45,713 nucleotides of DNA, taken from contig JAJXTE010000005.1 in NCBI GenBank assembly GCA_021784115.1, positions 1 to 45,713 on the forward strand. The letters run 5' to 3'. Each line of letters opens with the position of its first letter. Positions within the stretch are counted from its first letter, which is position 1. A program made the translations under genes and the position numbers. The stretch is from Pseudomonadota bacterium (GTDB taxonomy: Bacteria > Pseudomonadota > Gammaproteobacteria > Burkholderiales > Thiobacillaceae). Shown here in pieces: positions 25,379 to 34,173 of the stretch. The notes beneath the pieces are model-generated. The model ran no database searches, was not told the DNA's origin, and worked only from the letters and a program-made list of their open reading frames with translations.

Positions 25379-26623
25379 ATGAAATGCGTGGATGATTTCC
25401 GCCTGCGCTTCGGCAAGCAGGAACTGGTGCCGATCGTGATCGGCGGCATGGGGGTGGACATTTCGACCGCCGAACTGGCGCTTGAGGTGGCGCGCCTCGG
25501 CGGCATCGGCCATATTTCCGACGCCATGGTGCAGACCGTGTCCGACACCCGCTTCGACACCAAGTTTGTCAGCCAGAAGCTGAAGCAATACAAGGCCAAC
25601 GTCGCCAGCAGCGACAAGTCCGGCGTTCACTTCAATCTCGCCGTCCTGGAAGAAGCCACGCGCAACCATGTCGGCCGGACCATGGACGCCAAGCGCGGTG
25701 ACGGCATGATCTTCATCAACTGCATGGAGAAGCTCACCATGAACGCGCCGCGCGAGACGCTGCGCATGCGCCTGTCCGCCGCCCTCGACGCCGGCATCGA
25801 TGGCATCACCCTCTCCGCCGGCCTGCACCTCGGCTCCTTCGCCTTGATCGAGGACCATCCGCGCTTCCGCGACGCCAAGCTCGGCATCATCGTCTCCTCG
25901 CCGCGCGCCCTGGCAATGTTCCTGCGCAAGAACGCGCGGCTCGATCGCCTGCCGGACTACATCGTGGTGGAAGGGCCGCTCGCGGGCGGCCACCTCGGCT
26001 TCGGCCTGGACTGGGCCCAGTATGATCTCGCCACCATCATGGGCGAAGTTTTGGCATTCCTGAAAGCCGAGCACCTCGATATTCCGGTCATTGCGGCCGG
26101 CGGCATATTCACCGGCAGCGATGCCACCGCCTTCCTCGAGCAGGGCGCGGCCGCCGTCCAGGTCGCCACGCGATTCACCGTCACCCGCGAATGCGGCCTG
26201 CCGGACAAGATCAAGCAGGAATACTTCAAGGCCAGCGAGGAGGACATCGAGGTCAACACGATCTCGCCGACCGGCTACCCGATGCGCATGATCAAGGGCA
26301 GCCCCGGCATCGGCGCCGGCATCCGCCCCAACTGCGAGGCCTATGGCTACCTGCTCGACGTCAAGGGCAACTGCGCCTACATCGACGCCTACAACCGCGA
26401 GGTCGCCCTGCACCCGGACGCGAAGAAGATTTCGGTCAAGGAGAAGACCTGCCTCTGCACGCACATGCGCAACTTCGACATCTGGACCTGCGGACAGACC
26501 GCCTGGCGTCTCAAGGACACCACCCGGCGCGCGCCTGACGGCGGCTACCAGGTGCTCAGCGCGGAGCATGTCTTTCACGATTACCAGTTCAGCGTCGAGC
26601 AGAAAATCGCGCTGCCGGACTGA
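25379..26623 (+). CDS. Nitronate monooxygenase-like FMN oxidoreductase
   Basis: A 414-residue TIM-barrel flavoprotein of the 2-nitropropane dioxygenase/NMO family. Typical pieces are VPIVIGGMGVDIST near the N-terminus, GPLAGGHLGF (family Gly-His region), VIAAGGIFTGSDATAFLEQGAAAVQVATRF (phosphate-binding) and a C-terminal extension with CLCTHMRNFDIWTCG that could hold a metal or disulfide. The substrate cannot be read from sequence. The start at ATG 25379 has AAAGGA five bases upstream; an in-frame GTG at 25325 lacks this. A second family member is at 30443-31666. It converges on ubiT. Confidence 0.85.
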   Translation: MKCVDDFRLRFGKQELVPIVIGGMGVDISTAELALEVARLGGIGHISDAMVQTVSDTRFDTKFVSQKLKQYKANVASSDKSGVHFNLAVLEEATRNHVGRTMDAKRGDGMIFINCMEKLTMNAPRETLRMRLSAALDAGIDGITLSAGLHLGSFALIEDHPRFRDAKLGIIVSSPRALAMFLRKNARLDRLPDYIVVEGPLAGGHLGFGLDWAQYDLATIMGEVLAFLKAEHLDIPVIAAGGIFTGSDATAFLEQGAAAVQVATRFTVTRECGLPDKIKQEYFKASEEDIEVNTISPTGYPMRMIKGSPGIGAGIRPNCEAYGYLLDVKGNCAYIDAYNREVALHPDAKKISVKEKTCLCTHMRNFDIWTCGQTAWRLKDTTRRAPDGGYQVLSAEHVFHDYQFSVEQKIALPD

Positions 26624-26628
26624 GTTCG

Positions 26629-26688
26629 CAGGGCGGCGTCACGCCGCCCTGTTCTGGCAATCCTTTTCCTGAAACCGCCGGCGGTTTC
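26629..26688. terminator. Two palindromes between convergent genes
   Basis: CAGGGCGGCGT/ACGCCGCCCTG (26629-26651) is a perfect 11-bp repeat a few bases after the NMO stop. GAAACCGCCGGCGGTTTC (26671-26688) is a perfect 18-bp palindrome just before the ubiT stop. Neither has a strong T-run, though TCCTTTTCC lies between them. They probably act as a shared terminator region. Confidence 0.55.
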
Positions 26689-26691
26689 CCG

Positions 26692-27144
26692 CTATGGCGC
26701 CATCATGCGCCGGGCGGCGCGCGCCAGCGGCGCGGGCAACCGGTGCAGCACCGCCTCGGGGTCGAGGGCATCGAGCAGGTTCTTGACGATGAGGCCGAGT
26801 TCGGTGTCGCCTTCGCTCACCAGGCGACGGCTGAAGAAGAGCGTGTCGGGGTCTTCCCGGCGGCCAAGCAGCAGCATGAAATCACGGGCCGTGGCGCTGA
26901 TGGTCAGGTCGGGGGCGCCGCTGTCCGGTGCGAAGCCGCGCGCAGTGACCGTGAAGCGCAGGCCCAGACCGAGGTCTTTCGCGCGAATCGCGTAACGCCG
27001 GCCGACCAGAGGCTGCCAGTCTAGCGTTTGGAGCGCAGGCCACAGCAGGCGGTTGGCCACGATGCAGAACGCCAGGCTCGGCGGCGCAACTGGAAGGCGG
27101 GTGACCACACTGGCGAGCTGCGGGGGAAGGGCAAGGTTCAGCAT
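26692..27144 (-). CDS. ubiT: UbiT-type SCP2 lipid carrier for anaerobic ubiquinone synthesis
   Basis: A 150-residue SCP2/sterol-carrier-like protein (YhbT family). A conserved N-terminal amphipathic region (LPPSLAFCIVANRLLWPALQ) and an SCP2 strand set (DLTISATARDFMLLLGRREDPDTLFFSRRLVSEGDTELGL) are visible; the RRLVSEGDTELGL run is diagnostic. UbiT is needed with UbiU and UbiV for O2-independent ubiquinone synthesis and probably binds isoprenoid intermediates. It is the last gene of the operon, 30 nt after queD. Confidence 0.88.
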   Translation of the reverse strand: MLNLALPPQLASVVTRLPVAPPSLAFCIVANRLLWPALQTLDWQPLVGRRYAIRAKDLGLGLRFTVTARGFAPDSGAPDLTISATARDFMLLLGRREDPDTLFFSRRLVSEGDTELGLIVKNLLDALDPEAVLHRLPAPLARAARRMMAP

Positions 27145-27174
27145 GATGACTCCGTTTCTGAAGGGGGCCGTACC

Positions 27175-27615
27175 CTAGCGCTCGGCGTCAGCCCAGTTGT
27201 TGGGGGTCTCATATAGCCGCACGCGCTGCAGCCTGAGCTGGTTGCCATAGGTGTGGACATAGGCGGCGGCAAGGATGCGGAAGGCCTCAGCCGCGAGGTT
27301 TTCCGCGGTGGGCACCACCGGCAGCACGACAGTCTTGTGGCCGGGGAGCGTGGCCAGGAAGGCCACCACGTCATGATCGCCCTCATGCACCAGGAACGCA
27401 TGGTCCCACCGATCGACCAGCACCGCGTTGGCGATGCGCTTGATCTCGGAAAAATCCATCACCATGCCCTGCTCCGCCGCGCCTTCGGCGCCGATGATCT
27501 CGCCTGAAAGCGAGATTTCGATGGCGTAGCGGTGGCCGTGCAGGTGCCGGCACTGGCTGGCGTGGTTGGGGATGCGGTGGCCGGCATCGAATTCCAGTCT
27601 GCGCGTGATCAGCAT
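27175..27615 (-). CDS. queD: 6-carboxy-5,6,7,8-tetrahydropterin synthase family protein
   Basis: A 146-residue PTPS-family enzyme. Zinc ligands would be His13, His26 and His28 (CRHLHGHRY) and the catalytic Cys is Cys22. Later DRWDHAFLV and NLAAEAF carry the conserved Asp-His and Glu sites. QueD makes carboxytetrahydropterin, the second step towards preQ0/queuosine. The partners queE and queC are at 43-45 kb. Here it is wedged between ubiV and ubiT, overlapping the ubiV stop by 7 nt. A moonlighting or PTPS-only role cannot be excluded. Confidence 0.88.
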   Translation of the reverse strand: MLITRRLEFDAGHRIPNHASQCRHLHGHRYAIEISLSGEIIGAEGAAEQGMVMDFSEIKRIANAVLVDRWDHAFLVHEGDHDVVAFLATLPGHKTVVLPVVPTAENLAAEAFRILAAAYVHTYGNQLRLQRVRLYETPNNWADAER

Positions 27616-28508
27616 GCCCCGCCTTTCTCCGGGCCATGCTCGAGTCCCGCGCGGCCGTGCCAGTAACCGTCCACCGGCGGGCCGGGCATGATGCGCGCCA
27701 GCCCGTCTGCGCCGCCGCTCTCGCCCGCCAGCGCCGCCTGGAACGCGTCGATCACGCGCCCCATGTGGCGCGACTGCGGCGACAGGCGCAGGCTGGCAAC
27801 AGCGAGTTCGCGCAGCGCGGGCAGTTCGCCAATCAGCGTGTAGACGCCGGCCGACTGCGTCTGGATGCCGTTGAGGGTGAGGAAAGGCTCGCCCTCGCGG
27901 GTCGCCAGCGCCAGCCCGTCGGGATGATCGAGACAGCGGAACTGGCAGTCGTCCTTGGGCAGGTTGTAGTGGCGCGCGGTGAAGCAGCGCGCGGAATACG
28001 CCAGCGGCAGGCGGCCGTAGGCGAACACCTCGGTTTCCATCCCGGCCGGTGCGCGTTGGAGCAGTGCGGCGAGCGTGACACGCGACATTTCAACCGGCGG
28101 CAGCCAGCGCGTGGCGCCGAGGCCGGCGAGCACGGCGAGCGTCTCGGGGTTGTAGACGTTGAGCGTGGGCCCGGCGACGAAGGGCACGCCCGCCCCGGAC
28201 AGCAGCCGCACCGCGCCCCATTCGTTGGCCTCGACCGCAAAGCGGCCGTCCGAGACGATGCGGCGCAGCGTCTTGAGGTCGGATTCCGACTCGATCAGCG
28301 TCTGCGTCGAGAGCACCACCTCCTTGCCGGCGGCGGCAAGCTGTTCGGCCAGCCCCAGCCAGTCAGGCAGGCGCAGCAGGTGGCGGCGCGAGCACACGCT
28401 CTCGCCGAGATGGACTCTTGCCACCGGCCAGCGCGCGGCTTCATCGTAGAAGGCGAGAACGTCGTCGCGCGACCAGTAGTACAGGAGGGGGCCGAGACTC
28501 AGATTCAT
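27609..28508 (-). CDS. ubiV: UbiV, O2-independent ubiquinone hydroxylation protein
   Basis: A 299-residue U32-peptidase-like protein. The four Fe-S ligands of UbiV are recognisable as Cys39, Cys175, Cys188 and Cys192 (CSRRHLLR, ARCFTARHYNLPKDDCQFRC). With UbiU it forms a [4Fe-4S] heterodimer that hydroxylates ubiquinone precursors without O2. Starting at 28508 places the first Cys at 39 as in E. coli; this start overlaps the ubiU stop by ATGA. An alternative ATG at 28514 adds two residues. Confidence 0.93.
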   Translation of the reverse strand: MNLSLGPLLYYWSRDDVLAFYDEAARWPVARVHLGESVCSRRHLLRLPDWLGLAEQLAAAGKEVVLSTQTLIESESDLKTLRRIVSDGRFAVEANEWGAVRLLSGAGVPFVAGPTLNVYNPETLAVLAGLGATRWLPPVEMSRVTLAALLQRAPAGMETEVFAYGRLPLAYSARCFTARHYNLPKDDCQFRCLDHPDGLALATREGEPFLTLNGIQTQSAGVYTLIGELPALRELAVASLRLSPQSRHMGRVIDAFQAALAGESGGADGLARIMPGPPVDGYWHGRAGLEHGPEKGGAC

Positions 28509-29506
28509 TTCCATGGCCGGTGGTAGGCACCGAGCGTATGGCTCTGCCCCTCCGACAGCTTGTTGAGCTCGGCCTGCCAGGCGGGCGCGGGCCTGAAGCT
28601 GTCGGCGTTGTTCTTCACCGCGTCGATGGCGGCACGCCACACCTTCGTCACCTGCGCGACGTAGGCCGGGCTGCGCTGGCGGCCCTCGATCTTGATCGCT
28701 GCGATGCCGATCTTCAGCATCTCGGGCAACAGGTCGAGGGTGTTGAGGCTGGTCGGTTCCTCGATGGCGTAGTAGGTTTCGCCGCCGACCTCGAAGCGGC
28801 CCTTGCACAGCGTCGGGTAGCCCGCCTTCTCGTCGCGGCCGTAGCGGTCCAGCAGTACGCCATTCAGGCGCGACTCCAACCCGGTCGGGGTGTCCTTCCA
28901 CTGCACCGCTTTTGCCGGTGAGCACACGCCGGCCGAGTTGGGCGATTCGCCGGTGCAATAGGACGAGAGCAGGCAGCGCCCCTCTACCATCACGCACAGG
29001 CCGCCGAAGCCGAACAGCTCGATCTCGACGTCGGTGTGCCTCACCACGTTCTCCACCTGCGGCAGCGACAGCACGCGCGGCAGCACGGCACGCTGGATGC
29101 CGAAGTGCTCGCGGTAGAAATTCACCGCCTCGTAGCTGGTGGCCGAGCCCTGCACCGACAGGTGCAGCCTGAGATCCGGATGCTGCCTGGCGGCATACCG
29201 CATCAGCCCGGGATCGGCGAGGATCACTGCATCCATGCCAAGCTTTGCGGCGCGGTCGACCGCACCGGTCCAGCGGCTCCAGGTGTCGGGCTGCGGATAG
29301 GTGTTGAGCGCGAGCAGGACCTTGCGGCCGCGGTCATGCGCATAGCGCAGTCCCTCCGCTGCCTGCGCCTCGTCGAAGTTGAGACCGGGGAAGGCACGCG
29401 CGTTGGTGTTGTCGCGAAAGCCCATGTAGACGGCGTCGGCACCGTTGTCGATGGCGGCCTTGAGTGAAACCAGACTGCCCGCCGGGCATACCAGGTCAAG
29501 CGGCAT
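28505..29506 (-). CDS. ubiU: UbiU, O2-independent ubiquinone hydroxylation protein
   Basis: A 333-residue U32-peptidase-like protein. MPLDLVCPAGSLVSLKAAID is the family N-terminus. Fe-S ligands correspond to Cys171, Cys178, Cys195 and Cys234, matching the E. coli spacing with an offset of two. It partners UbiV. The start at 29506 lies inside the end of the upstream radical SAM gene (11-nt overlap) with GGAGA ahead of it, so translation is probably coupled. Confidence 0.93.
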   Translation of the reverse strand: MPLDLVCPAGSLVSLKAAIDNGADAVYMGFRDNTNARAFPGLNFDEAQAAEGLRYAHDRGRKVLLALNTYPQPDTWSRWTGAVDRAAKLGMDAVILADPGLMRYAARQHPDLRLHLSVQGSATSYEAVNFYREHFGIQRAVLPRVLSLPQVENVVRHTDVEIELFGFGGLCVMVEGRCLLSSYCTGESPNSAGVCSPAKAVQWKDTPTGLESRLNGVLLDRYGRDEKAGYPTLCKGRFEVGGETYYAIEEPTSLNTLDLLPEMLKIGIAAIKIEGRQRSPAYVAQVTKVWRAAIDAVKNNADSFRPAPAWQAELNKLSEGQSHTLGAYHRPWK

Positions 29507-30446
29507 GACATTTCTCCATCCAGGGGTGGCCCGCGCATGCGCCCTGGCGGCTGTCGCGGCGCGCCAGTTCGTCGGCGATGCCATTGAGCACGTCCCACTT
29601 CTTCGCGCACCACGCGGGCGCCAGCAGGATGTCCGGCGAGGCGGTGCCGGTGACGCGGTGGTACACCACGTCCCACGGCGTGCGCTCGATGAGGTCGGCG
29701 GCGATGCGTGCATAGTCGGCCTCGGCCAGCGGTTCGTACTCGCCGCGCTTCCACTCGATGGCGAGCCGCGTGTGCTTCACGACGTGCAGCGGATGCAGCT
29801 TGAGCCCGTCGACGCCGACGTCGAGCACACGGTCGAGGCTGGCATGGCTGTGGGACTCATCCTCGCCCGGCAGGCCGACGATGAGGTGGCAGCACACGGG
29901 AATGCCGCGCGCCCGCGCGGCCCGGGTCGCCTGTTCATATTCGGCGAAGCCGTGGCCGCGGTTGACGCGCGCCAGGGTCGCATCGAAGGATGACTGCAGG
30001 CCGAGCTCCAGCCACACCTCGTGGCCGCGATCGCGGTATTCCGCCAGCAGATCGAGCACCGGCGGCGGCACGCAGTCGGGCCGCGTGCCGATCGCCAGCC
30101 CCATCACGTCTGGGGTCGCCAGCGCGGCGTCATAGAGGGTGCGCAGTTCATCCACGTGCGCATAGGTATTGGTATAGGCCTGGAAATAGGCGATGAAGCG
30201 GCGCGCACCGGTCCGTTTCGCAATGCGGCCGCGCGCGCGCTCGAACTGCGCGGCGAGCGGCGCCGGGTCACGGGCGCCCGGGGCGAATGACTTGTTGTTG
30301 CAGAAGGTGCAGCCGCCGATGCCTTTCGAACCGTCGCGGTTGGGACAGGTGAAGCCGGCGTCGAGCGCGATCTTGTGCACCCGCTCGCCATGCCGCTCCA
30401 GCATGGCGCGGCCGAACGTATGGATGCGGTCGGTAAGGAGGCTCAC
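29496..30446 (-). CDS. TIGR01212-type radical SAM protein (YhcC-like)
   Basis: A 316-residue radical SAM protein. The family Cys cluster is CPNRDG followed by GGCTFCN, typical of the YhcC/TIGR01212 group, whose substrate is unknown. Further hallmarks are FIAYFQAYTNTYA, GLAIGTRPDC, LELGLQSS and HLIVGLPGE. The GTG start at 30446 overlaps the stop of the upstream NMO gene (GTGA). Membership in the ubiUVT operon is shown by the overlaps, but no role in ubiquinone synthesis is known to me. Confidence 0.9.
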   Translation of the reverse strand: MSLLTDRIHTFGRAMLERHGERVHKIALDAGFTCPNRDGSKGIGGCTFCNNKSFAPGARDPAPLAAQFERARGRIAKRTGARRFIAYFQAYTNTYAHVDELRTLYDAALATPDVMGLAIGTRPDCVPPPVLDLLAEYRDRGHEVWLELGLQSSFDATLARVNRGHGFAEYEQATRAARARGIPVCCHLIVGLPGEDESHSHASLDRVLDVGVDGLKLHPLHVVKHTRLAIEWKRGEYEPLAEADYARIAADLIERTPWDVVYHRVTGTASPDILLAPAWCAKKWDVLNGIADELARRDSRQGACAGHPWMEKCHAA

Positions 30447-31666
30447 ACCGCCACGGCCACGGCCTCGGGTCCCGGCACATGCCTGGACCCGGACCCTGGC
30501 CTCACGCCGGTCAGGAAATAACCGATCAGTTCCTGCACCGTCCGGATCGCACTGCCGAACGGCAGCGGTTCCGAACCGCGGAAGAACAGTCCCTTGCTGA
30601 CGTCGCCCTTCAATGCGGCCACCAGCTGCGAATCGATGCAGAACTGGCCGGCCTTCGCGAGTCCGTCGCGCAGGCCGCAATGCGTCAGGCAATGCAGTCC
30701 GATCGCGCAACGCCTGGGGTCCGCCTTGGCGACGGCCTGCAGCCCGGATTCGCGCTTGAGGTAGTTGACGAGCCACGGCGTTTTCACCGCGCGGGCAGGC
30801 AGCCCGGCCACGCTCATGAACGTGACGATGTCGTCGGGTTTCGCATCGAGCAGCACGCGCTTGAACGCGGGATGGGCGTCGCCCTCCTCGGTGACGGCGA
30901 ACGGCGTCCCGACCTGCACCGCGCTCGCCCCCGCGGACAAGGCGTCCATCACTTTTTCGTGACTGTTGATGCCGCCGCCGACGATGACCGGAATCCGCCC
31001 GCGCGCGATGCCCAACTCGTCGAACACCTTGAAGATGCCGGGCAGCACATCCGCGAAATCAAACCTGGAATGATCCAGCTCGGCCGGATTCGGCGCGCCA
31101 AGGTGGCCGCCCGCGTAGCGCGGATGCTCGATCACGATGGCGTCCGGCAGGCGGCCGTCGCGGCCGAATTTCTTCAGGCGCGCCCACTTCTTCAGCAGGA
31201 TGGCGACGCCGCGCGCATCCGAGAGGATCGGGATCAGCGCGACGTCGGGATAGTCCTCGGTCATGTCCGGCAGGTCGAGTGGCAGACCCGCGCCCATCAC
31301 GATCGCCTGCGCGCCCGAGGCACACGCCTGCCGCACAAGAGCCGGGTGCTCGGTCACGGCCTTCATCACGTTCACCGCGACCACGCCATGGCCCGCCGCT
31401 ATGTCGAGGGCCGCCCTGATCTCGCGGTCGAGCGCGACGAGGTTGAGCCGGTTGAGTTCGTCCTTGTCGCGGCAGTGCTTCGACTGCTCCGTCAGATCGG
31501 CGTGGTGATGACGCAGGTCGATGCTCGCGATCGTGCCGACGCCGCCCGCGCGCGCCACCGCCCCTGCCAGCCGGTGAGCCGACACGCCCACGCCCATGCC
31601 GCCCTGAACGATGGGCAGCAGGCGCGTTCCCTTGACTGAGAACATCGAAAGCGGGGGGTGCGACAT
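30443..31666 (-). CDS. Nitronate monooxygenase-like FMN oxidoreductase
   Basis: A 407-residue TIM-barrel flavoprotein of the NMO family. LLPIVQGGMGVGVSAHRLAGAVA is the FMN-binding N-terminal strand, YAGGHLGA the family Gly-His region and VIVGGGINSHEKVMDALSAGASAVQVGTPFAV the phosphate-binding part. It has a Cys-rich patch RRCAIGLHCLTHCGLRDG near residue 335 that may bind metal. It is only moderately like the other NMO at 25379. First gene of the minus-strand operon that continues through ubiT. Its promoter region is shared with ribE, which diverges. Confidence 0.87.
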   Translation of the reverse strand: MSHPPLSMFSVKGTRLLPIVQGGMGVGVSAHRLAGAVARAGGVGTIASIDLRHHHADLTEQSKHCRDKDELNRLNLVALDREIRAALDIAAGHGVVAVNVMKAVTEHPALVRQACASGAQAIVMGAGLPLDLPDMTEDYPDVALIPILSDARGVAILLKKWARLKKFGRDGRLPDAIVIEHPRYAGGHLGAPNPAELDHSRFDFADVLPGIFKVFDELGIARGRIPVIVGGGINSHEKVMDALSAGASAVQVGTPFAVTEEGDAHPAFKRVLLDAKPDDIVTFMSVAGLPARAVKTPWLVNYLKRESGLQAVAKADPRRCAIGLHCLTHCGLRDGLAKAGQFCIDSQLVAALKGDVSKGLFFRGSEPLPFGSAIRTVQELIGYFLTGVRPGSGSRHVPGPEAVAVAV

Positions 31667-31812
31667 GGCGTGATTTCGGATCCGGGCGGGTCGTATACAT
31701 ATATGCCGATGTGCTTATCGTAATTGCATGCGCATGGTTTGTCCAACATTCCCCGAATCCGCATACGCGCCCCCTCGACACGCGCAGACGGCGTTCCGGC
31801 GCCGCGCCGGGG

Positions 31813-31841
31813 TTCACCCGCCCCGCCTAAACGCCTACAAT
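31813..31841 (+). promoter_or_regulatory. Sigma-70 promoter of the riboflavin operon
   Basis: TTCACC (31813-31818), a 17-bp spacer and TACAAT (31836-31841) lie about 30 nt before the ribE start. I saw no FMN riboswitch in the leader, which is too short to hold one. Confidence 0.55.
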
Positions 31842-31871
31842 GCGGGGTCTCAACTGGCTGGCCTCTCACGC

Positions 31872-32477
31872 ATGTTCACCGGCATCATCCAATCCATCGG
31901 CCGCATCCATGAATACGAAGCGCGCGGCGCCGACGCACGCATGGTCATCACCGGCGGCGGGCTCGATTTTTCCGACGTCGCCATCGGCGACAGCATCGCG
32001 GTCAATGGCGTCTGCCTGACTGCCGTGGCGCTGACGCCGAACAGCTTCACCGTCGATGTCTCCGCCGAAACCCTGCGCGTCACCGAGGGCTTCACGCCGG
32101 GCGCCGAGGTCAATCTCGAAAAGGCGCTGCGACTGGCCGACCGCCTCGGCGGGCATCTGGTCAGCGGGCACGTCGACGGCGTCGGCACGGTCTATCGCTT
32201 GGTCCCGGTGGGCGAATCGCACCTGCTGGAAATCGACGCGCCGCGCGAACTCGCGCGCTACATCATCCGCAAGGGCTCGATCACGGTGAACGGCGTGTCG
32301 CTGACGGTCAACAAGGTGGACGGCGCGCGCTTCGCCCTCAACCTCATCCCGCACACGCTGGAGATGACCACGCTCAAGCACCTGACGGCGGACAGCCGCG
32401 TCAACCTGGAAGTCGACATGATCGCGCGCTACGTCGAGCGCATGATGCAATTCACCAACACAACGGACAAAGACTGA
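31872..32477 (+). CDS. ribE: Riboflavin synthase, alpha subunit
   Basis: A 201-residue protein with two lumazine-binding domains. [12 protein letters not shown] is the diagnostic start and each half has the repeated [16 protein letters not shown] / [15 protein letters not shown] pattern and SGHVDGVG. It dismutates two 6,7-dimethyl-8-ribityllumazine molecules to riboflavin. It heads the ribE-ribBA-ribH-nusB-thiL-pgpA-pncC run. The stop overlaps the ribBA start by one base (TGATG). Confidence 0.96.
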   Translation: MFTGIIQSIGRIHEYEARGADARMVITGGGLDFSDVAIGDSIAVNGVCLTAVALTPNSFTVDVSAETLRVTEGFTPGAEVNLEKALRLADRLGGHLVSGHVDGVGTVYRLVPVGESHLLEIDAPRELARYIIRKGSITVNGVSLTVNKVDGARFALNLIPHTLEMTTLKHLTADSRVNLEVDMIARYVERMMQFTNTTDKD

Positions 32478-33562
32478 TGAGCCTCGCCTCCACGCTGGAA
32501 ATCATTGAAGAACTGAAGGCCGGCCGCATGGTCGTGCTGGTCGACGAGGAAGACCGCGAGAACGAGGGCGACCTGGTGATGGCCGCCGAGCACGTCACCC
32601 CGGATGCGATCAACTTCATGGCCAAGTACGGACGCGGCCTGATCTGCCTCACGCTGACCGACGACCGCTGCCGCCAGCTCGGCCTCAAGCAGATGGTCTC
32701 CGACAATCAGACGCCGCACGGCACCGCGTTCACCGTGTCGATCGAGGCCGCCGAAGGGGTGACCACCGGCATTTCGGCGGCTGACCGCGCGGTCACCATC
32801 CAGGCCGCGGTGAAGAAGGACGCCAGGCCGACCGACATCATCCAGCCCGGCCACATCTTCCCGCTGCGGGCGCAGCCCGGCGGCGTGCTGGTGCGTGCCG
32901 GCCACACCGAGGCCGGCTGCGACCTCGCCGGGCTCGCCGGGCTCGAACCCGCTTCCGTCATCTGCGAGATCCTCAAGGACGACGGCACCATGGCGCGCCT
33001 GCCCGACCTGGTGCCGTTCGCGCAGGAACACGGCCTGAAGATCGGCGCCATCGCCGACCTCATCCACTACCGCAACCAGACCGAAAGCCTGGTCGAGCGC
33101 GCCGCCGACCGCCTGATCCAGACCGTGTACGGCGCCTTCCGCCTGATCGCCTACCGCGACACCAGCGCCCGCGAAACCCATCTCGCGCTGGTCAAGGGCG
33201 AAATCCACGCGGACCGCGAAACGCTGGTGCGCGTACACGAACCCCTCTCGGTGATGGACTTCCTCGACGTCACCGGCGGCGGCCATTCGTGGCCGATCAT
33301 GGGGGCGATGGAACGCATCGCCGAATCGCAGTCCGGCGTCATCGTCCTGCTGCACCGGCCGGAAACCGCCGACGCGCTGCTCGATCGCATCAACCCTGCG
33401 CCGGTTGCCAGCCGCAAGTACGATCTGCGCGACTACGGCATCGGCGCACAGATCCTGCGCGACCTCGGCGTCGGCAAGATGAAGCTGCTGGCCAGCCCGC
33501 GCAAGATGCCGGCGATGGACGGCTTCGGGCTGGAAGTCACCGGCTATTCTGAAAAAGCATGA
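32477..33562 (+). CDS. ribBA: 3,4-dihydroxy-2-butanone-4-phosphate synthase with a degenerate GTP cyclohydrolase II domain
   Basis: 361 residues. Residues 1-200 are an intact Rib[17 protein letters not shown], then [13 protein letters not shown] and [17 protein letters not shown]. Residues 205-361 have the RibA fold, but the zinc Cys triad and catalytic region (CDCG-type) are absent; [20 protein letters not shown] replaces them. The second domain therefore is unlikely to make the pyrimidine, so an active GTP cyclohydrolase II must be encoded elsewhere. The C-terminal strand [18 protein letters not shown] is kept. Confidence 0.92.
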   Translation: MSLASTLEIIEELKAGRMVVLVDEEDRENEGDLVMAAEHVTPDAINFMAKYGRGLICLTLTDDRCRQLGLKQMVSDNQTPHGTAFTVSIEAAEGVTTGISAADRAVTIQAAVKKDARPTDIIQPGHIFPLRAQPGGVLVRAGHTEAGCDLAGLAGLEPASVICEILKDDGTMARLPDLVPFAQEHGLKIGAIADLIHYRNQTESLVERAADRLIQTVYGAFRLIAYRDTSARETHLALVKGEIHADRETLVRVHEPLSVMDFLDVTGGGHSWPIMGAMERIAESQSGVIVLLHRPETADALLDRINPAPVASRKYDLRDYGIGAQILRDLGVGKMKLLASPRKMPAMDGFGLEVTGYSEKA

Positions 33563-33584
33563 GCCACTGAAAAAAGGACGCACC

Positions 33585-34055
33585 ATGGGAACCACAAAGG
33601 ACACTTTCTCCGAACTCGACCCCGCCTACCAGGGCAAGGGCCTGAAATTCGGCATCGTCATGAGCCGCTTCAACCGCGACATCTGCGAGGGCCTGCTCTC
33701 GGCCTGCGAGGCCGAACTGCTGCGGCTTGGCGTGGCCAGGCAGGACGTGCTGCTGGTCAACGTGCCCGGCGCGCTGGAACATCCGCTGGCACTGCAGGAA
33801 CTGGCGCTGTCCGAGAAGTATGATGCGCTCATCGCCCTCGGCGCGGTGGTTCGCGGCGACACCTATCATTTTGAAATCGTCTCGAACGAATCTGCGCGCG
33901 GCATCCTCGACGTGCAACTGAACACCGGCGTGCCGATTGCCAATGCGATCCTCACCGTCGACACCGAAGAGCAGGGCCACGCGCGCATGGCCGAAAAAGG
34001 CCGCGACGCCGCACGCGCGGCGATCGAAATGGCCAACCTGCTGAAGCGCCTGTGA
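33585..34055 (+). CDS. ribH: 6,7-dimethyl-8-ribityllumazine synthase
   Basis: A 156-residue lumazine synthase that condenses the RibB product with the RibD product. [17 protein letters not shown] is the substrate-binding start, [15 protein letters not shown] and [21 protein letters not shown] carry the catalytic His. Subunits form a capsid-like or pentameric shell. It starts 22 nt after ribBA. The stop codon is part of a perfect 12-bp inverted repeat. Confidence 0.96.
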   Translation: MGTTKDTFSELDPAYQGKGLKFGIVMSRFNRDICEGLLSACEAELLRLGVARQDVLLVNVPGALEHPLALQELALSEKYDALIALGAVVRGDTYHFEIVSNESARGILDVQLNTGVPIANAILTVDTEEQGHARMAEKGRDAARAAIEMANLLKRL

Positions 34056-34150
34056 CTGTCATGCCGCACCTTCCATTACCCACCATGATGCCCGACATGA
34101 CAGTCACCCCCTCCCCTCCCTCCCCCGCTTGCGGGAGAAGGGGACAAAGC
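34052..34150. repeat. Inverted repeats between ribH and nusB
   Basis: GTGACTGTCATG (34052-34063) and CATGACAGTCAC (34096-34107) form a perfect 12-bp stem with a 32-nt loop; the TGA in the left arm is the ribH stop. It is followed at 34108-34150 by a pyrimidine-rich arm and GCGGGAGAAGGGG arm around CTTGC, a GC-rich hairpin. No T-run follows. Read-through to nusB is probable, so these may be attenuating or mRNA-stabilising structures. Confidence 0.65.
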
Positions 34151-34173
34151 TTCGCTGCGCGAGGTGACGTTTA

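Noticed and set aside
31667-31871. FMN riboswitch before ribE
   Set aside because: The conserved AGGGGCGGGG-type RFN blocks are absent and the promoter lies only ~30 nt from the start.
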